Assembly (NCBI RefSeq): GCF_028736175.1 | Contig: NZ_CP117880.1 | Coordinates: forward strand, 2,542,001 to 2,606,000 | Origin: Sphingobacterium oryzagri | Lineage (GTDB): Bacteria > Bacteroidota > Bacteroidia > Sphingobacteriales > Sphingobacteriaceae | Length of the DNA: 64,000 nucleotides | Direction: 5' to 3' | In this document: piece by piece, positions 17,915 through 26,592 of the stretch | Layout: each line of letters opens with the position of its first letter | How positions within the stretch are numbered: position 1 is the first letter of the stretch | The notes under the pieces: generated by a model | The model's database searches: none | What the model was told of the DNA's origin: nothing | The model's input: the letters and a program-made list of their open reading frames with translations, nothing else | Program-made: the position numbers and the translations under genes

Positions 17915-20900
17915 TTAATTTTCGTATAACCAAACGCGTAATAAAGAAAGCAGCTGATCCGTGTCTACCGGTTTGGAGATATAGTCAGATGCACCTGCCA
18001 AGATACAACGTTCCCGATCGCCCGTCATCGCTTTAGCCGTTACTGCCATAATGGGTAAACGGGCGTACTGCGAAATTCCCCGGATTAACTTTATCGTCTC
18101 ATAACCATCCATCTCAGGCATCATCATATCCATCAGCACGATATCGACGTCCGGATTTTCTTGCAATTGAGCCAGCGCTTCCTTCCCATCAATCGCCGAT
18201 ACGATTTTCATGTGATATTTCTCCAGCGCCTTGGTCAACGAGAAAATATTACGCACATCGTCATCAGCTATCAACACTTTTTTACCGCTTAATACTTCAT
18301 TTAGCGAGCCCAACTTGTTGACTGTTTTGCTTACCGGCGTTGACTTTTTCTCTTCCACTAAGTGTAGGAAAAGGCCAACCTCATCCAGAATACGTTGATA
18401 AGAGTGTGCCGTTTTAATAACGATGGAATCCGCATATTGTTTGATCCGTAATTCCTCGGCTTGCGAAAGGTTTTTACCGGTAAAGATGATGATCGGAAGA
18501 TTTTCCAAACCCTCATTCTTTTTAATCGCTTCCAGCGTTTCGTAGCCGGTTTTATCGGGCACACCCATGTCCAGAATCACACAATTAACGTCGTCAGAAG
18601 TAAGTGCTCTAACACTATCGTCGACATTATCTTTTATTTCCGAGCTGATTTCATAACTGCTCAGGAAATACGATAAGGCCATGGCATGTTTCGGATTTTC
18701 TTCTACGATAAGCACTTTTTTAGGATGTCTACTCAATGCATCTTCGATCTTCGTAAACATCAGGCCAATCTGCTCGAGCGCTATCGGTTTGTTGATAAAA
18801 TCAATTGCACCTTTTAGCAAGCTTTCTTTTTTTACTTCCAGGGAAGACATGATATGTACCGGAATATGACGTGTTGCAGCATTCCCTTTTATCTCGTCCA
18901 TTACTTGCCATCCGTCTTTTATCGGGAGCTGAATATCCAGAAGTATCGCAATAGGACGGAATTTTAAAGCCGCTTCAGCAGCTAAATCACCCCGCACGAT
19001 AACGATCCCCTTGTATTTGTTTTGTCGCGTGTACTTTAACAACGCTTTGGCAAAATTGGTATCATCTTCCACAATCAAAATGACTTTGTCGTCGGGCTTA
19101 ATATCATGGCGATCGTCTTCCACATCTTCCGGGATATCGATCAGCGCATAAGAACTTTCCGGCGCGGCAACCAAACTATTGATTTCCTCCACATCTGAGG
19201 TAATGATATCGATCAATTCATCGGTGATCGGTTTTACCAGATCTGCTTTTTTCTTTGGCACGATAAGCGTGAATGTACTACCTTCCTGCTCTTTGCTCTG
19301 CAAACGTATTTCGCCTCCAAGTAGCCGTGCAATTTCCCGGCTGATGGAAAGACCAAGCCCCGTTCCTCCAAATCGCCGTCTTGTCGATCCGTCGGCTTGT
19401 TGAAACGCTTCAAAAATAACTTGCTGCTTGTCGCTCGCAATGCCTATGCCGGTATCTTTGACGGAAAACGACAGGTATTGATCGTCTGACGCATACGCTT
19501 CGATCTGTAAGGTAACAGCACCTTGGTTGGTAAATTTGATTGCGTTAGAAAGTAAGTTACGCAATACCTGGTCAAGCCGCAGCCGATCTGTCTCGATCGT
19601 AAGATCTACATTTGGCGCGAGCTGGATTTCAAAGTCCAGCGATTTCTCCTTGGTAAGCGGTGTAAATAGGTTGTGCAGTTCTTTCGCGACTTCTCTCAAG
19701 TTCACTTGCTGATACTCCAAATCCATTTTTCCGGCTTCAATCTTCGATAAATCCAAGATTTCATCAATCAGGCTCAGCAAACTAGTGCCCGAGCTTTGAA
19801 TAACCTTCGCCGATTCAATTTGCTCTTCATTCAGATTTTCCTCTGTATTTTCAGACATCAATCGGGATAGCAAAAGAATGGAATTCAATGGCGTACGCAA
19901 TTCGTGCGACATATTTGCCAAAAATTCGGATTTGTACTTGGTGCTTAACGCCAGTTCTTCGGCCTTTTGCTGAATCTCTGAATTGCGCTCGGCAATCATT
20001 TGGTTTTTTTCTTCCAATAATTTAGATCGTTCCTCCAATTCTTGATTGGATTGCAGTAGCTCTTCCTGTTGAACCTTCAGTTCTTCTTCTGAAGCTTGCA
20101 ATTTCTGTGTTTGTGCTTCCAGTTCCGTATTCAGGTTTTCCAGTTCGCTATGCTGCGTCTGTAACTCTTCAGCTTGTGCTTGGGTTTCTTCAAGCAAAGT
20201 TTGCACTTGTTTTCTACTTCTGGCCGCATAAATCGACAAGGCCACATTGTTCATGGCTTCTTTCAAAAAGCGCAGTATTTGACCTTCGCTCGATGTCATC
20301 AAGCCCAGTTCAACCACGCCTATACACGTGTTCTCAAACAATATAGGCAACAATACGATTTGCTTTAATTTAACTTCGCAGCTGGCAAATGTTACGCTGT
20401 AATCGTCGTCATCCGTTAAATCAAACACTTTATGCTGCGCATCTTGAAAAACCTGACCAACCATACCTTGCCCCACGGCATACATGCTGTTCATCCGGTC
20501 TTCCAATCCGTAAGCTCCTCGCAAATGCAGGTTTCCCGATTCCAGCAAATAAAAAGCGCCGTTCACACAGCCTGCATAGTTTGCAAAAACCTGTAAAACC
20601 TCCGTGGCAAGCACCGGTTCTGTTTTATTGCCCATCAACCGTTCGTTAAGTAGTGCCAAGCCAGTCTGGTGCCACTCATTTTTATTCAGCTCGTCGAAAG
20701 CCTTGCTCAATGCTTCCGTCATCTCGTTCAGCGCAATAGCCAAACTTCCCAAATCATCTTTCGCAATATCATCTACCCGAATGGAGTAATCACCATGTGC
20801 GATTTCATGTGCAATTTTCTGTATAACATGCAAGCGCTGAGAAATTTCTTCGTCTTTTTTACGCAAAGACTCTTGCAAACGTTCCCGCATTTTAAAATCA

Positions 20901-21508
20901 TCACGAATGCGGAAGTAGAATACCGAGGTGATGATTAAAGATGCCAAGGCAGCGATCACGATAAAGAGTGACGTATAAGACGATGACTCATCGAGCTCAT
21001 CTCGGCGGCTATTTAAAAGCGTCTCTTCACGCTCTATAAAACGTGCGATAGCTGCACGGCAAGCATCCATGTAGCTTTTACCTTCTTCTAGCTTTGCTAT
21101 CGTGATGGATTCGCCACGACGCTTGCCGGCAACTAAATCGGCTAAGATTGTCGTACGTTTATCAATTAACGATGTAAGCGTATCTAAGAGTTTCGTTTGC
21201 TGTGGGTTATCAATAGTTAGATCTCTAGCCCGTTGCAGCGATTTGGGCAACGAAGCTAAGCTAAGTTTGTACGGTTCCAGAAAAGCCTCGCGGCCCGTCA
21301 GATGAAACCCACGTTGCCCGGTTTCGGCATTTTGCAGGTCGCTTAACAGGCGGTTTGCCGCCGAGATCGCACGTCGCGTATGGTCTACACGTTCCCGATT
21401 ACCGACTTGCTGTTTGATACTGATATAAGAAGCTGTAGAGCTGGCTAATAAGATAACTAATGAAATTCCGAACCCTACTTGCAAGTTTCGCAAGAACTTT
21501 CTTGGCAT
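17915..21508 (-). CDS. hybrid histidine kinase: CHASE3-HAMP-GAF-HisKA-HATPase-three receivers
   Basis: A 1197-residue membrane sensor kinase. A first transmembrane helix (about 8-30) and a second (about 180-200) flank a CHASE3-like helical sensor (AETGQRGFHLTG is typical). HAMP follows at 200-270, a GAF domain at about 290-430, and a glutamine/glutamate-rich coiled coil at 435-525. The kinase core has the H box ANMSHELRTP with His535 and the N box with Asn655, then G boxes near 690-720. Three receivers follow with acceptor Asp at about 858, 980 and 1127. The output is phosphate passed among its receivers and probably to the separate RECs of the operon. Confidence 0.93.
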   Translation of the reverse strand: MPRKFLRNLQVGFGISLVILLASSTASYISIKQQVGNRERVDHTRRAISAANRLLSDLQNAETGQRGFHLTGREAFLEPYKLSLASLPKSLQRARDLTIDNPQQTKLLDTLTSLIDKRTTILADLVAGKRRGESITIAKLEEGKSYMDACRAAIARFIEREETLLNSRRDELDESSSYTSLFIVIAALASLIITSVFYFRIRDDFKMRERLQESLRKKDEEISQRLHVIQKIAHEIAHGDYSIRVDDIAKDDLGSLAIALNEMTEALSKAFDELNKNEWHQTGLALLNERLMGNKTEPVLATEVLQVFANYAGCVNGAFYLLESGNLHLRGAYGLEDRMNSMYAVGQGMVGQVFQDAQHKVFDLTDDDDYSVTFASCEVKLKQIVLLPILFENTCIGVVELGLMTSSEGQILRFLKEAMNNVALSIYAARSRKQVQTLLEETQAQAEELQTQHSELENLNTELEAQTQKLQASEEELKVQQEELLQSNQELEERSKLLEEKNQMIAERNSEIQQKAEELALSTKYKSEFLANMSHELRTPLNSILLLSRLMSENTEENLNEEQIESAKVIQSSGTSLLSLIDEILDLSKIEAGKMDLEYQQVNLREVAKELHNLFTPLTKEKSLDFEIQLAPNVDLTIETDRLRLDQVLRNLLSNAIKFTNQGAVTLQIEAYASDDQYLSFSVKDTGIGIASDKQQVIFEAFQQADGSTRRRFGGTGLGLSISREIARLLGGEIRLQSKEQEGSTFTLIVPKKKADLVKPITDELIDIITSDVEEINSLVAAPESSYALIDIPEDVEDDRHDIKPDDKVILIVEDDTNFAKALLKYTRQNKYKGIVIVRGDLAAEAALKFRPIAILLDIQLPIKDGWQVMDEIKGNAATRHIPVHIMSSLEVKKESLLKGAIDFINKPIALEQIGLMFTKIEDALSRHPKKVLIVEENPKHAMALSYFLSSYEISSEIKDNVDDSVRALTSDDVNCVILDMGVPDKTGYETLEAIKKNEGLENLPIIIFTGKNLSQAEELRIKQYADSIVIKTAHSYQRILDEVGLFLHLVEEKKSTPVSKTVNKLGSLNEVLSGKKVLIADDDVRNIFSLTKALEKYHMKIVSAIDGKEALAQLQENPDVDIVLMDMMMPEMDGYETIKLIRGISQYARLPIMAVTAKAMTGDRERCILAGASDYISKPVDTDQLLSLLRVWLYEN

Positions 21509-21516
21509 AATTGGTT

Positions 21517-22986
21517 TTAATTTAATGGAATGGTAAAATAAAAAGTAGATCCCTGTCCTACTTCACTTTTGAGGCCAAAGGTTCCCTGATGTTGTCTAAT
21601 AATTTCGGAGCAGATATAGAGCCCGATTCCCAAGCCTTGAAACTTGACAGACGATTCTTCAACGCGGTAAAACTTGCTAAAGATATCTTTTTGTTTGTGT
21701 TGCGGAATGCCGATGCCAAAATCGGTTACTTCTACAGTAAGCGCACTGGTTTCTTGCGAAGTTCGGATAAGGATGCGCTCGCTATTGGGCGAATATTTAA
21801 TGGCGTTGGTTAGGTAATTAATCAGTACTTGCTCAATGCGTATTTCATCCCCTAAAACGTCAGCTGCCACTTCATCACCATATCGTTCAATCCGGATGGG
21901 AAAACTTTCGTGCGTGTGGTATATGGTATCGATAGCATTAGCGAGTAAGCTTTCGAAATTAAAAGGACTCATATTCATCTTGAGCTTTCCGTTTTCTATT
22001 TTGGAAATATCTAACAAATCGGTAATCAAGCTATTAAGTTTAATTACCTGATTCTGAACTTTACCAATATACTTATTTGCAGGGTGATCTGCTTCCACCG
22101 CTACCGTCCGCTCTAAAAGCTGTGCATAGGCTTTGATACTTGTTAGCGGCGTTTTAAGTTCATGGCTGGCGATACTTAGAAATTCATCTTTTTTCTGTTC
22201 CACTTGTTTTCGGTCTTCGATGTCGGTAAACGTACCTACCCACTTGTTAATTTGACCGCTTTCCACGATTGGAATCACGCGAAGCAGGTGAAAGCGAAAA
22301 GCGTCGCCATTCAACTCTTTGATCCGCACCTCCATTTCAAATGGCGAACCATTGACCATTGCCGATAGCCACTCATCACGAATGCTTCGATCGTCTGGAT
22401 GCGTCGACGGAAAAGCATGGGAAGTTGGCGCGTAGCAAAACCATTTTTTGTTTACAAAATCAATCTCTCCGGCATCATTAGCCGTAAAGGCAATCTGCGG
22501 TAACGATTCTAAAATGGAATGCAATTCATCAACACGCTCTTTGAGTTCGGCTTGAGCCTGCTTCCGAATCTCAATCTCGTTGCGTAAGTTGCGCTGTGTC
22601 TCGTTTAATGCTAGCGTTTGTTCGTATAAGCGATAAAACGTCTTTACCTTCAGCATTAAAATGTCTGGATCGACAGGCTTGGTCACATAGTCTATACCGC
22701 CCGAAGCGTATCCTTTGGTAATAAATTTCTTATCGGTATTTACCGCAGAAAGGAAAATAATAGGAATATCCTTGGTTTTGCTAAACCCGGATAACGTTTC
22801 GGCCACTTCAAAACCGTCGATGCCCGGCATCTGCACATCTAGAATGATGAGCGCATAGTCGTTTCGCAAGACCTTTTTCAAAGCATCTTCTCCAGACAAA
22901 GCGCTGTCAACAGAAAAATCTTTAGACACTAAAAGCTTTTTTAGCGAATAAATATTTTCAGGTTTGTCATCAACAATTAGAATCAT
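21517..22986 (-). CDS. histidine kinase with N-terminal receiver and PAS domain
   Basis: A 489-residue soluble kinase in the order REC (acceptor Asp50 in LIILDVQMP, Lys103 in TKPVD), short coiled coil (115-155), PAS (about 155-260, ending in a GTFTDIEDRK PAC motif), HisKA (His275 in SIASHELKTP) and HATPase with DFGIGIP and GLGIGLY. It has no membrane segment. It is the first gene of the operon and lies 8 bp from the big hybrid kinase. The REC at the N-terminus suggests that it is controlled by phosphate from another kinase. Confidence 0.93.
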   Translation of the reverse strand: MILIVDDKPENIYSLKKLLVSKDFSVDSALSGEDALKKVLRNDYALIILDVQMPGIDGFEVAETLSGFSKTKDIPIIFLSAVNTDKKFITKGYASGGIDYVTKPVDPDILMLKVKTFYRLYEQTLALNETQRNLRNEIEIRKQAQAELKERVDELHSILESLPQIAFTANDAGEIDFVNKKWFCYAPTSHAFPSTHPDDRSIRDEWLSAMVNGSPFEMEVRIKELNGDAFRFHLLRVIPIVESGQINKWVGTFTDIEDRKQVEQKKDEFLSIASHELKTPLTSIKAYAQLLERTVAVEADHPANKYIGKVQNQVIKLNSLITDLLDISKIENGKLKMNMSPFNFESLLANAIDTIYHTHESFPIRIERYGDEVAADVLGDEIRIEQVLINYLTNAIKYSPNSERILIRTSQETSALTVEVTDFGIGIPQHKQKDIFSKFYRVEESSVKFQGLGIGLYICSEIIRQHQGTFGLKSEVGQGSTFYFTIPLN

Positions 22987-23582
22987 TTACTTCAAATTAT
23001 TTGTGATAGTGCAAAACAGCTATCAATTGACCAAAAACAAGATTTAGATTGCTGTATAAGCACCCTTCAAACATTAGTTAAGTTAATATTCGTACACAAC
23101 ATTAATCGTTGCGGCACGCGTTCTATCATCAAAAATCACTCCAATTTGCGTGGTTATATGTCCCCCTATCGTGCTTAACATAATACATTTTTTTTCAAAA
23201 ATAGTTGAAATTTAAAAAGTGCGCAGCATCACTTTTTAATCTGTAGGATAGTGCAGACCTGCTTCACGCTTGATTACTAATGGTTTTAAAAACACCGCTT
23301 TGCCTTTCCGATAGAAATTAACACCACTTTACTCGCATTTGTGTAGCCACTACTCCGATTTAGCTGCATGACACTATAGGATGCTGATCGAAAAATAAGT
23401 ATTTATACGTTGTTATAACACGTGTTTTTATCTAAAACAAAAGTATTCACCAAATGTTTGCCTGGCAAAATAATTGTTGCCAAATTGACCGAATGCCGGG
23501 CATACTAGACAGCGACACCTATCTGTCTGACTTGGAAGAGTGTGAAGTTGTTTGTATATTCGACCAATACAGCAATAAACCC
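22987..23582. other. intergenic region between divergent units
   Basis: Almost 600 bp with no supported gene; it should hold the promoters of the signalling operon (minus) and of the NTF2-like gene (plus). The palindrome AACACGTGTT lies at 23418-23427. I find no full match to the promoter consensus. Confidence 0.4.
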
Positions 23583-24035
23583 ATGATGTTAAAACAAACC
23601 TATCCATCTATCGCTATTACAGCGCTGCTTATTATTTTTACGGTACAAGTTAGTTATGCGCAACAAAAAAGTGTTTCAGCGGTCGAGAAAGCCGTCAACC
23701 AGCTCGTACAAGCGATGCTAAAGCCAGACGCCCCAACCTTGAATAATTTGGTGACGAATGAACTGACATATGGACACTCGAGTGGAAAAATCGAAGACAA
23801 AGCTGCTTTTGTTTCGACATTGGTTTCTGGCGCTTCCGTTTTTGAAAAGATTGACATTAGCGCCCAAACCGTTCAAGTGGTAGATCGCACCGCAATCGTG
23901 CGACATACGTTAACCGCGAAAACCAACGACCCGGGAAAAGGTCCGGCGACCATTAAATTGGGTATTATGCTGACTTGGGTACAAACCCACGGTAGCTGGA
24001 AATTATTGGCACGACAAGCTTTTAAACTGCCTTAA
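23583..24035 (+). CDS. secreted NTF2-like (DUF4440-type) protein
   Basis: A 150-residue protein: a signal peptide of about 25 residues (ends SYAQQ) and one NTF2-like fold resembling DUF4440/SnoaL-like domains (VNQLVQAMLKPDAPTLNNLVTNELTYGHSSGKI, later LTWVQTHGSWKLLARQA in part). Family members bind small molecules or act as steroid-isomerase-like enzymes; no active site can be named. The ATG at 23583 is chosen over a frame opening at 23454 because only the shorter form starts with a signal peptide. A terminator follows. Confidence 0.8.
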   Translation: MMLKQTYPSIAITALLIIFTVQVSYAQQKSVSAVEKAVNQLVQAMLKPDAPTLNNLVTNELTYGHSSGKIEDKAAFVSTLVSGASVFEKIDISAQTVQVVDRTAIVRHTLTAKTNDPGKGPATIKLGIMLTWVQTHGSWKLLARQAFKLP

Positions 24036-24076
24036 CTTTCTCAAAAAGCGACGACTTACGCGAAGCGCATAAACGG

Positions 24077-24098
24077 GCCGATCTGCTGATCGGCTTTT
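24077..24098 (+). terminator. terminator of the NTF2-like gene
   Basis: A 7-bp GC-rich stem GCCGATC/GATCGGC with loop TGCT, followed by TTTT. It sits between two convergent genes. Confidence 0.6.
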
Positions 24099-24100
24099 AC

Positions 24101-25078
24101 TTATTGCCCAACTATTTTTTCAACGACCCTTGTTGTCCGCAACGCTGTTATACCTGTAGACGGACAAGATCCATTTCCTTGCAGTTCTCCTACAATAGTT
24201 TCGATCAGCGCCTGTTGGATGTACGCGGGTCTTTCAAAATCGAAAAAATCCTTTCCTTTCTGGGTTGTCAGCTCAATTGGTTTCATGTCAAACGTGCCAA
24301 ACTTTACCTGTCCTTCTGTACCGGTGATGATAATCGAATCTTCGGCATTCGCTTCCAGACTGGAAAAGCACCATACACCATTACCAAGAATGCCATTTTC
24401 ATGCGTCCAAACCGCATTCACCGTGTCAGCCACCTCGTAATGCCCGGCCAAATTCGCGGCATGCCCATGCACGGTTTTTATTGGACTGAGCAAATAATCC
24501 AAGATATCCAGTGTATGCGGCGCCATATCCACGAAGTAACCATCTCCGCCGACATGTTTATTGATGCGCCAGGTGTGCTTGGCAGGATCAAGATCGGAGT
24601 CAAATGGTGGTCGTATCAGCCGCACAGAGACGGTCAAAATTTTCCCTAACACCTGGCTTGCAAGCAATTCCTGTATCTTTTGAAAATACGGCAGCGCGCG
24701 TCTGTAAAAAGCCACGTAAAGGCTTTTTCCGGTTTGCTGCGCTATATGGGTCATTGCTTCGGCTTCTGCAGAGGTCATGGCCATCGGCTTTTCGACGTAA
24801 ACTGCCTTGCCTGCCTCCATTGCTGCGATCGCAAAGGCCTGGTGCGTGCTGGGCGGCGTCGCCACGTAGACAATATCGATATCCGGGTCCGACAATAAAG
24901 CGTCGACATCTGGATATACGTTGGCTACTTGATGGCGCTTTGCATAATCTTCGGCTTTGTGCAACGTACGCGAAGTTACCGCGATCAACGATGAGCCCGC
25001 CGTTTTGTATAATGCAGGTCCGCTTTTTACTTCGGTGACATCGCCGACGCCAATCATTCCCCACCGTATTATTTTCAT
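24101..25078 (-). CDS. Gfo/Idh/MocA family oxidoreductase
   Basis: A 325-residue NAD(P)-dependent dehydrogenase. The Rossmann motif GMIGVGDVTEVK is at the N-terminus, the signature YVEKPMAMT (catalytic Lys in EKP) is near residue 95, and GGGYF-like GGDGYFVDMAPHTLDIL is in the C-terminal beta-sheet domain. It has no signal peptide, so it is cytosolic. The family oxidises or epimerises sugars; the substrate is not known. It differs clearly from the tandem pair 2.6 kb away. Confidence 0.9.
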   Translation of the reverse strand: MKIIRWGMIGVGDVTEVKSGPALYKTAGSSLIAVTSRTLHKAEDYAKRHQVANVYPDVDALLSDPDIDIVYVATPPSTHQAFAIAAMEAGKAVYVEKPMAMTSAEAEAMTHIAQQTGKSLYVAFYRRALPYFQKIQELLASQVLGKILTVSVRLIRPPFDSDLDPAKHTWRINKHVGGDGYFVDMAPHTLDILDYLLSPIKTVHGHAANLAGHYEVADTVNAVWTHENGILGNGVWCFSSLEANAEDSIIITGTEGQVKFGTFDMKPIELTTQKGKDFFDFERPAYIQQALIETIVGELQGNGSCPSTGITALRTTRVVEKIVGQ

Positions 25079-25425
25079 AACGAATTTTCTTTTAGTACTA
25101 CCGATTTGTGTGCCGACAACAACAGTGCAGCCAACTACGACAAGATAAGGAATTAATCATAAAATAATAGGGTTTCTGCATAATACTGGAGCCCGTAACG
25201 TGGCTAGCACGCCACAAATCAGCTATGTATTTCTCGAAAATAGGCAACTATATAATCCGCTAAGAGCACAGGAACTGCTGAATAGAAAATTAGCGTTTTC
25301 TAAACATGTAATAAAACGAATTAAACCGCTGCTGTTCGATATATCTCACCAAACACAGCAGGCACGTACAAAAAAAGGGCGGAATATCTATGATATCTCC
25401 GCCCTTTATATGAAATATTAAACAA
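25079..25425. other. intergenic region
   Basis: About 350 bp upstream of the Gfo/Idh/MocA gene and downstream of the cold-shock-domain gene. Only the terminator at 25370-25407 is recognisable. A 73-codon plus-strand frame here has no supporting features. Confidence 0.4.
25370..25407 (-). terminator. terminator of the cold-shock-domain gene
   Basis: A 10-bp stem AAAGGGCGGA/TCCGCCCTTT extended by ATATC/GATAT, followed on the minus strand by seven T. It lies 19 bp past the stop. Confidence 0.8.
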
Positions 25426-25854
25426 TTACACGTTTACAAATACCTCAGAAATTTGGTTACCTTGCTTTGTTCTAACCGCTTTGTACTTCACCTTTTGATT
25501 TAGCTGCAATACTTTGCCGGCTAAATTATCATTGAAATACACAGTCTGACTTGTCAGGTTATCTCGGATAAATCCGTATCGACCTTGTTCGTTATAGTAC
25601 GATACTTTACCATATTGATATTCATCCGTTTCCACAGGTCGTAATAAATCTTCCTCCTTAAATTCATATTTCTTTTCCGGAGGTGTGGTAGAAATATTAC
25701 CGAACTCATCCACATAAGCAAACATATCTTCCAATGCTTTACCTTTGTTGTTGTCCAATTTATGAAGCTCTCTTTTTTCTTGTTTGTGCTGCTTCTTTAA
25801 TTGTTGCTTTTTTACGCGTTCTTTTTTGTTAAATGTAATTTGGCTTTTTCCCAT
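25426..25854 (-). CDS. cold-shock-domain protein with basic N-terminal extension
   Basis: A 142-residue protein. Residues 1-45 are highly charged and mostly Lys/Gln/Glu (KKQQLKKQHKQEKRELHK), probably helical. The C-terminal 60-65 residues resemble a cold-shock OB fold: GKVSYYNEQGRYGFIRDN corresponds to the RNP1 region G-x-V-x-x-x-x-x-x-G-[FY]-G-F-I, followed by VYFNDN and a VKYKAVRTKQGNQISEV end. It is probably an RNA-binding protein or chaperone. It has an excellent promoter at 25955-25984 and a leader of about 95 nt, which may itself be regulatory. It has its own terminator. Confidence 0.75.
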   Translation of the reverse strand: MGKSQITFNKKERVKKQQLKKQHKQEKRELHKLDNNKGKALEDMFAYVDEFGNISTTPPEKKYEFKEEDLLRPVETDEYQYGKVSYYNEQGRYGFIRDNLTSQTVYFNDNLAGKVLQLNQKVKYKAVRTKQGNQISEVFVNV

Positions 25855-26149
25855 TCAGTGATTTTAAATTATAGAATTATATTTATCGCACCTCCATCGG
25901 CATTAGTTCTATCTGCCCGTAAGTAAACGAAAGGCTGTTTCTGAGGTGTATGTACAAATGTACAAAAATTAATTGGAAATTCAAAGAATTTGAGTCGTTA
26001 CCGACGAAACGAAAACATGAACTGAGGACGAACCGGGAAGCCGAGAAGCTTGCTAATTCGTGGATATTTTCAAAAACACATGAACTTATATATCTATTTT
26101 TGTGAAATAATCGGTAAATTCAACACAGATTATGTAAACAAAGTGGCTT
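25855..26149. other. divergent promoter region
   Basis: About 295 bp between the divergent cold-shock-domain and DUF2007 genes. It contains the minus-strand promoter at 25955-25984 and a TATTTTTG box on the plus strand at about 26093-26100 that may serve DUF2007, without a TTG at normal distance. Confidence 0.45.
25955..25984 (-). promoter_or_regulatory. promoter of the cold-shock-domain gene
   Basis: On the minus strand TTG (25984-25982), 19 bp spacer, TACATTTG (25962-25955): a full consensus match. The leader is about 95 nt. Confidence 0.7.
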
Positions 26150-26560
26150 ATGATAACGGTCAAAACAGTCGATAATCCTATTGACGCACATCTTATCAAA
26201 ACTAAACTGGAAAGTGCAGGCGTTTTATGCCAGCTATTCGATGAAAACATCGTTACGCATAACCCGCTATTGCCTGTCGCTGTTTGCAGTATAAAAGTCA
26301 ATGTAGCTGCAAAGGACTATGAGCATGCCGCTACGCTCGTGGAAGAAATGGACAGCGCCGCAAGCTACGATGAGCCTGACGAGCTTGTCGTTTGCCCCAA
26401 TTGTGATTGCACATCGATTGACAATAAGTTTTACAGTCAGAACGATATTCGATCACTTCTGGCTTCTCTTTTTTCGCTGGCCACAATGAGCTATCCGATT
26501 TACGTAAGCAAACGGTACCGATGTAAAAAGTGCGATACCGTTTTCGATCTTCCGCAGTAA
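26150..26560 (+). CDS. DUF2007 domain protein with zinc-ribbon tail
   Basis: A 136-residue protein. Residues 1-70 are a DUF2007 (putative signal-transducing) fold: TVDNPIDAHLIKTKLESAGVLCQLFDENIVT in outline, then SIKVNVAAKDYEHAATLVEEMD. Residues 80-136 carry a CPNCDC pair and a C-terminal CKKCDTVF pair, together one probable zinc ribbon split by a hydrophobic stretch (SLLASLFSLATMSYPIYV). The function is unknown. The gene stands alone, convergent with the oxidoreductase pair. Confidence 0.85.
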   Translation: MITVKTVDNPIDAHLIKTKLESAGVLCQLFDENIVTHNPLLPVAVCSIKVNVAAKDYEHAATLVEEMDSAASYDEPDELVVCPNCDCTSIDNKFYSQNDIRSLLASLFSLATMSYPIYVSKRYRCKKCDTVFDLPQ

Positions 26561-26592
26561 AAGCTAAAAATCAGGCATCGCACTTTCGTTTG

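Noticed and set aside
25200..25421. 73-codon plus-strand frame
   Set aside because: It runs through the cold-shock gene's terminator and has no domain, promoter or codon pattern of a gene.
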